Positions 59,416 through 64,000 of a DNA stretch of 64,000 nt are shown here, in pieces (position 1 is the stretch's first letter; every line of letters begins with the position of its first letter). The notes under the pieces were generated by a model that saw nothing but the letters and a program-made list of their open reading frames with translations, made no database searches and was not told where the DNA came from. The stretch is from Nymphaea colorata (Eukaryota; Streptophyta; Magnoliopsida; Nymphaeales; Nymphaeaceae), in contig NC_045149.1 in the NCBI RefSeq assembly GCF_008831285.2, forward strand, positions 22,078,535 to 22,142,534. Reading direction: 5' to 3'. Made by a program: the position numbers and the translations under genes.

Positions 59416-59957
59416 CTCTCTCTCTCTCTTATTTTCTTTTCTTTTCGTTTTTGAGAACCATGAATTTAAGATCAGACCCTTCCCTCTTTGAACTTAAATC
59501 CGACTTTTCTGATGCAAATAATAAAACAAGGATCTTAAGTGAGTTTGATGAACTGTGGATTTACCAGGGAACTTTTGTCATATCAGCAAAAGCAAGCTAT
59601 GTAAGATCCACATTAGTTTCTTGGATTTCAAATTTGGAGTAATCAAATGCTCCATAAAAGCATTTGAACAAAGATAAAACAATGAATATGGTGTAAAATG
59701 CGACTCCCATGCATCAGCCCGGTGAATAAAATCTCTTCACTGATTTAATTTGAAACAGCTGACTCTACCTGATTCTGATTCTGATGCACATCCTAATTTC
59801 AACCAAATTCTAGAAGAGTTTAGAATCAGTGCTGTTAATGTGATTGTGTCTCACTCTTATGATCTTCGCCTATATGACAAAAGATCCCTCACTATGTCTC
59901 ACTTTGTCCATGAGAAAAAAGAATCGGGCTCGGTCCTTTCAAGATCAAAATTTTAAA

Positions 59958-60265
59958 TAGGACTGAGCATCGAATCGACCCGGCCACACAATAATCAGGC
60001 TCGGGCCAAGCCTCATATTGTGACTGCAGCGTAGTCTTGGCCTGACTGCTTACAACCCAGGCCCAAGTTTTGACCTCATTACAATAAAAAATGCTTTTAA
60101 TATGATTTAATATATAAATATAATTAATTATAAAAAATATATAAATAATAAAATATAAATTGTGGGGCTGAATTGGGCCAGCCCAATGCCCAATTTTAGG
60201 GCCTAAGCTCTAGTTGGGCCGGATAGTGGGTACATGTCGGGTACTGCCGCCTGATGCCCACCCTG
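59958..60265. mobile_element. Short element with GGGCC-type motif-dense ends
   Basis: The left end reads TAGGACTGAGCATCGAATCG; the right end on the other strand reads CAGGGTGGGCATCAGGCG. CTCGGGCCAAGCC, CCCAGGCCCAAG, TTGGGCCAGCCCAATGCCC and GTTGGGCCGG copies lie just inside. The middle is very AT-rich. The layout fits a small hAT-like element; no target duplication was found. Confidence 0.45.
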
Positions 60266-60710
60266 AAGCCCTTCAAATATATCATTGAATACTTTGGCTG
60301 GGGCACTACCAGTTTATGAGGGTCTCTGTGAGTAGCTGCATGCTCTAGCCCACATGACGGTCGAGTCGTTGACACTTAGTCAAGTGTTTGCTTGAACCGT
60401 TATACTATTAAAAGGAAAGAGTGTCTCCATAATATATTCATTCAGTCAAAGCTAAACAAGCACCTAGTCATGGAGGTAATAATAGAACTCTACATGTCTT
60501 CATCTTCCTAATGGAGCACGTAGAGTTACAGCAGAACAGCAGACACACAGTGAAATCCTTGCAGAGGACGAAGTGGCCGGCAGAGGAGTGAGTGATGCCT
60601 CTGCTGTTATCCGGACAGCTTTCTCCTCAAGCTGAAGAACACATAGGCCCTGAAAGCGTAGGTAGTAGCCATGGGGTTATAATTTATAAACTCCCCAGCG
60701 CGCTATTATT

Positions 60711-61130
60711 GTATAAAAAGGCAATTTTTGTGGGCTGGTATAGGCAATTGCTCGCATTAGCGCACACTTAACTCCGCGAGCAGGCTCAGAGTCTCTTAAC
60801 CGAGTGCAGTTTTCTCATGCAGTAAGCTTGAATGAAAAGAGTCAGTGAGTTCTGATAGCAAAGTTGGTAGCAGATAAAGAGACAGACCCTGTCTGCTCCC
60901 TCCACGCTGCACAACCATAATCCCTTGGGATTCAGCTGCGTGAATGAAATCAAAATGAAGCAAATAATTGAAGGGAGGGAGATCAGTAGGGTGTCATAAT
61001 GCCCAGCTAGGCCTGCACATTTGCTTCCCCTCCACGTGAAGCCTCCTTGAAATCATGGAGGACTCAAAGGGGGAAGCAAGAGTGGACCTTCTGCAGCAAC
61101 AGTGGACCTTCTGCTCCCTCTCATGGGGAG
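60711..61130 (+). other. Candidate non-coding transcription unit (TATA box plus fold-back)
   Basis: TATAAAAA stands at 60712-60719 in a locally GC-richer stretch without long open frames. About 300 bp downstream a fold-back forms: TTGCTTCCCC (61021-61030) pairs perfectly with GGGGAAGCAA (61070-61079), CCTCC (61042-61046) pairs with GGAGG (61057-61061), and outer bases 61016-61018 pair with 61082-61084; the loop is about 10 nt, with an asymmetric bulge. This could be a microRNA-like precursor. The arms match no microRNA I remember. Confidence 0.25.
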
Positions 61131-61177
61131 CCTGCAATAATGGTTCTGCACTTTTTCTTCTCAAAATCAATTACTTG

Positions 61178-61304
61178 CCGTGGCGGAGCTAGTTTAAGAA
61201 CACCCATATCTTGAGGGGCACGACTATATATAAATGAGCAAAAAACTATATGAAAATAAAGAATTTCTATGGGACTGGCCTTTCTATATGTGAGTCCGCC
61301 ACTG
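61178..61304. mobile_element. Small inverted-end element (GTGGCGGA termini)
   Basis: The left end CCGTGGCGGAGCTAG and the right end, CAGTGGCGGACTCAC on the other strand, form a terminal inverted repeat around about 125 bp of AT-rich sequence. CAGTGGCGGA ends recur in plant DNA transposons. No clear target duplication. Confidence 0.5.
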
Positions 61305-61857
61305 CTGTAAGACCTGATGAAGTGAATGATTTGTAGAGAAAATTGAAGTTTAGTTGCAGTTTTCAGATTCAGGACCAACTCTCATGTCAACAGACTACTC
61401 GGGCCACCCTTTATTGACTCTCTGCATGGTGAAGGCTGAGATATATTAAGAGCGGAGTTGGGTAAAGCCTACAAAACTTGACTTCAAAAACGATCCATTC
61501 CGAGATCCAATCCTAGGAGAAATTACAGAATTTTGTATATGGGTATGTATGAATTTGATCCAGAATATTTTGCATATTCAGAGCAAAAAGGGGTAAAGCC
61601 TATAAAGTGTGCCCGGTGATTGTGAATCAAGATCCAAACCCGAAAGCTGGCTAAGCCATGGTACAGTTAGGATCTCGCCTGTAAACCGATGGTCCACAAT
61701 CTGCACTGGACAGTGTATTTTGACCATATTGCAGGCCATAATTTTAGGTAGTCTGAAAGCTACCTGAGAAAGTAAACAACTTAGTTACCTTCGATATCTG
61801 GGCCTCTTAAAGCTTACTTTGCAAAAATATCTTTCTCCCTCTCTCTCTCTCTTTTTG

Positions 61858-61912
61858 CATGTGTGTGTGTACGTGTGCACACATACACACACACACGCGC
61901 GTGCACACGTGT
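61858..61912. repeat. TG/CA simple repeat, partly palindromic
   Basis: GTGTGTGTGT is followed by CACACACACA and GCGCGTGCACACGTG; alternating purine-pyrimidine throughout, so it could adopt unusual helical forms. Confidence 0.9.
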
Positions 61913-64000
61913 TGCTAGAGCATGTTTTTAAAGACTTACTTGCGGTTTGTCTTACTCCCCATGTTTAATGTTTAAGAGGGACTGTTATCTCTTGTATTCT
62001 TGATTCTGAGTTGGTGAAAATTCTTGTAAGGCTGTAGGTGTAGGAGAACTTTGGTCTCTGAACCATGTAAAAAATCCTTGTGTGTTTTTTCTTTTTCTTC
62101 TTTATATGGTGAGAGGGAGATGTATATATATATAGAGAGAGGCCTTATTCTTAGCACGCTTATGTGTGCTTGCGTGCATGGATGCATGTGTGTAAGATTT
62201 GTGTTTCTCATTTGACTCATAACGTAGGTTTGCTTCAAGAAAAAGTAAAAAAAAGAAAAAGAGTTTGAAGCATCCACTTCTTCGTATAGGAAAAGGAAAA
62301 AAAAAAGGAGAGCTTGAAGCAACAATTTTTTCATGATAGTAGTCTATAGCAGCATGAGATGTTTCAAGGACAAGTTTTCAACTAATGGGAAGGTTGTGTT
62401 TCCTTACTCACCAGCAGGAGATATGATAGTACCGTGCAATCAAGAAGTTGTACAATCGCTCAATCCAAGACCTAAGTCCATTTCATATTGATCGCAATAA
62501 CAGATATATTAATGTCCTAGCAATGTTCGTGCAAGGGGTATGGAACAGGTTTGGACTTGTAATTTTGCTTCACACACACACGTGCGTGCACACACACATT
62601 TTCTATGGTTTCTTGTGTGAATCCAATTTGTGTGTATTTAATTAGCACCAAGTCACTTTGATTGATCACCGGAGCGGTAGAGACCCACTGCCCAATAAAG
62701 AATCAAAACTCTCACCCAACCATTTATCATTTTAGGGTCCATGGTTTGCTTTCGGTACTTAGTAAAGAGTCAAAACTCCCACCTAACCCTTTGTTCCCCT
62801 TAAGGCATATCGGTAACCCTCTTTCATGACACAGGATGTTGACAACCTTGATGCTCGAAATGAAGACCGGCCGCCTACCAGCCCCCACCACAAGCCATGA
62901 AACCAACCCCCTCATGGGCAACTCATCCAAAACTCATCACCAACATTAAAGTACATGTAAGCAAGCTCCATGTCTATAAGATTCATCACAGAAATCATAA
63001 GTTTTTCCCGGGTGTCACCATTGGCTCACAAAAATTGATCTACACTTTGAAAAGTCAATTTTTTTTTTTTATGTATCTCGTGTCCACGGAGTGTGCTTGA
63101 TCGGGTCCGTGTCATGTATATGCTTATGAAGGAAGAAAAGGAAAAGAAATGATGGATCTCAGAGATGACAAGATACCAACTTCGTTGGATGCATCACGCC
63201 AAGGGAAGGGGTCCAAGTCCAAGTTGCTGAGATGGTCCACATATGGAGCATCCCATGTGATTTGCCTGCTTTTTCATGTAGCACATGAATGCATGTTTTT
63301 AGAAAGGACATGCCATTACCCATGTTGTTTGGATTTATTTTACAGACACTGATCACTGCTGTTTGTATTGCATTAAGTGAAAGTATCTTAATCATGGTCT
63401 TAATTTTTTTGGCTAATTGTCTTTGCATCTCCAGATATGCAGTCCAATGTATTTTCAGTTGCGCGATAGGCTAATCCCACTGCTTGAGTGAAGGCCAAAG
63501 CTCCTCCCACCCCTCTTTCTCTCACCATTTTCAAGATCCAAGGCTGCTTTACGGTGCCTCGAGGAAGGTGACCCGCTATATACTACGTGCATATCAGTGG
63601 CCCCACTTTTGCAATACAGAGGGTTGATGCCGCTGGAGTTTGAAACGTCAGCCTATCATCCTCCACCCCGGCTGTTGCGCCAACCTCCTTGAGGATTATT
63701 CAGTCCAATATATTTAAATTAAAACTTACTTATGGTGTATAACATTTGGAACCAACCAGTTAATCATTGTGCTATCTAATAAGGAAACCATGCTTATAGG
63801 TTTGATTACTTAATCAAACACTGAGGATGATGTGATGTTTTTCTAATTTGTGAATATTATCGATTGATCATGTCGCAACATGAAAAAAATGCTTCTTGTG
63901 TGTGAAAACCTTGTTGCACCATATAGATTGTTCTAGATGCTGTAAAAAAAAGCTATGCAAATCTTATGCGTGAGCAGGAAGATATTTCACCCTACCACCT

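Larger units (their letters stand above)
60266..64000. other. Right-edge intergenic region
   Basis: No recognised protein gene. Contents include a TATA-like box at 60712 with a fold-back near 61014-61086, an element with GTGGCGGAG ends at 61178-61304, TG/CA simple repeats near 61858-61912 and 62570-62605, and a short duplicated AAAGARTCAAAACTCYCACC motif at about 62697 and 62765. Small open frames from 62448 to 63474 show no domain. Confidence 0.5.

Noticed and set aside
60960-61030. Known microRNA families (miR159/319-like TTGAAGGGAG, miR164-like arm)
   Set aside because: Only partial matches of 10-14 bases to remembered mature sequences, not placed on the hairpin arms as expected.

Overview
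This is a nuclear window from a flowering plant. The evidence is many short exons separated by AT-rich GT-AG introns, plant-only protein families or plant versions of general ones, and small non-autonomous DNA transposons between and inside the genes. I cannot name the species from the sequence alone. There is no operon-like structure, CRISPR array or prokaryotic feature.

Six genes can be reconstructed in full or nearly so, each with a reading frame that stays consistent across all its exon junctions. From left to right they are: the last exon of an organellar ribosomal protein bL19 gene (+, rest lies off the left edge); a WD40 protein of the WDR55 family (-, 15 exons, 349 aa); a VAP/VAP27 endoplasmic reticulum membrane-contact protein (+, 8 exons, 240 aa); a CDC7-like replication kinase (+, 15 exons, about 1070 aa); a two-half lipocalin-like plastid protein resembling DUF3598 (-, 5 exons, 494 aa); an Arg/Ser-rich nuclear protein, probably splicing-related (-, 2 coding exons, 730 aa); and a peptide methionine sulfoxide reductase A (+, 2 exons, 200 aa). 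They are ordinary, unrelated housekeeping genes. I see no functional cluster.

Between and inside these genes are mobile-element traces. The best supported are a 962-bp hAT-like element in intron 10 of the CDC7 gene with an exact 8-bp target duplication; a 912-bp hAT-like element with GTATCG motif arrays and a 7-of-8 duplication at 40.1-41.0 kb; a 257-bp Tourist-type MITE with a TAA duplication at 39.4 kb; and a CACTA transposase-associated domain fragment at 59.1 kb. Weaker candidates are two tRNA-headed SINE-like pieces, several segments dense in AGCTCAAGC-type or GGGCC-type motifs, and a purine-rich minisatellite near the WDR55 promoter.

The 35.4-43.0 kb stretch holds no recognised gene, but several minus-strand segments there look like exons (splice signals, open frames, compatible phases). 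They may belong to a gene I cannot name. I found no clearly new biological system. The items most worth checking are those exon-like islands, the TATA-plus-hairpin segment near 60.7-61.1 kb, the upstream ORFs of the CDC7 gene, and the family of transposons with motif-dense ends.
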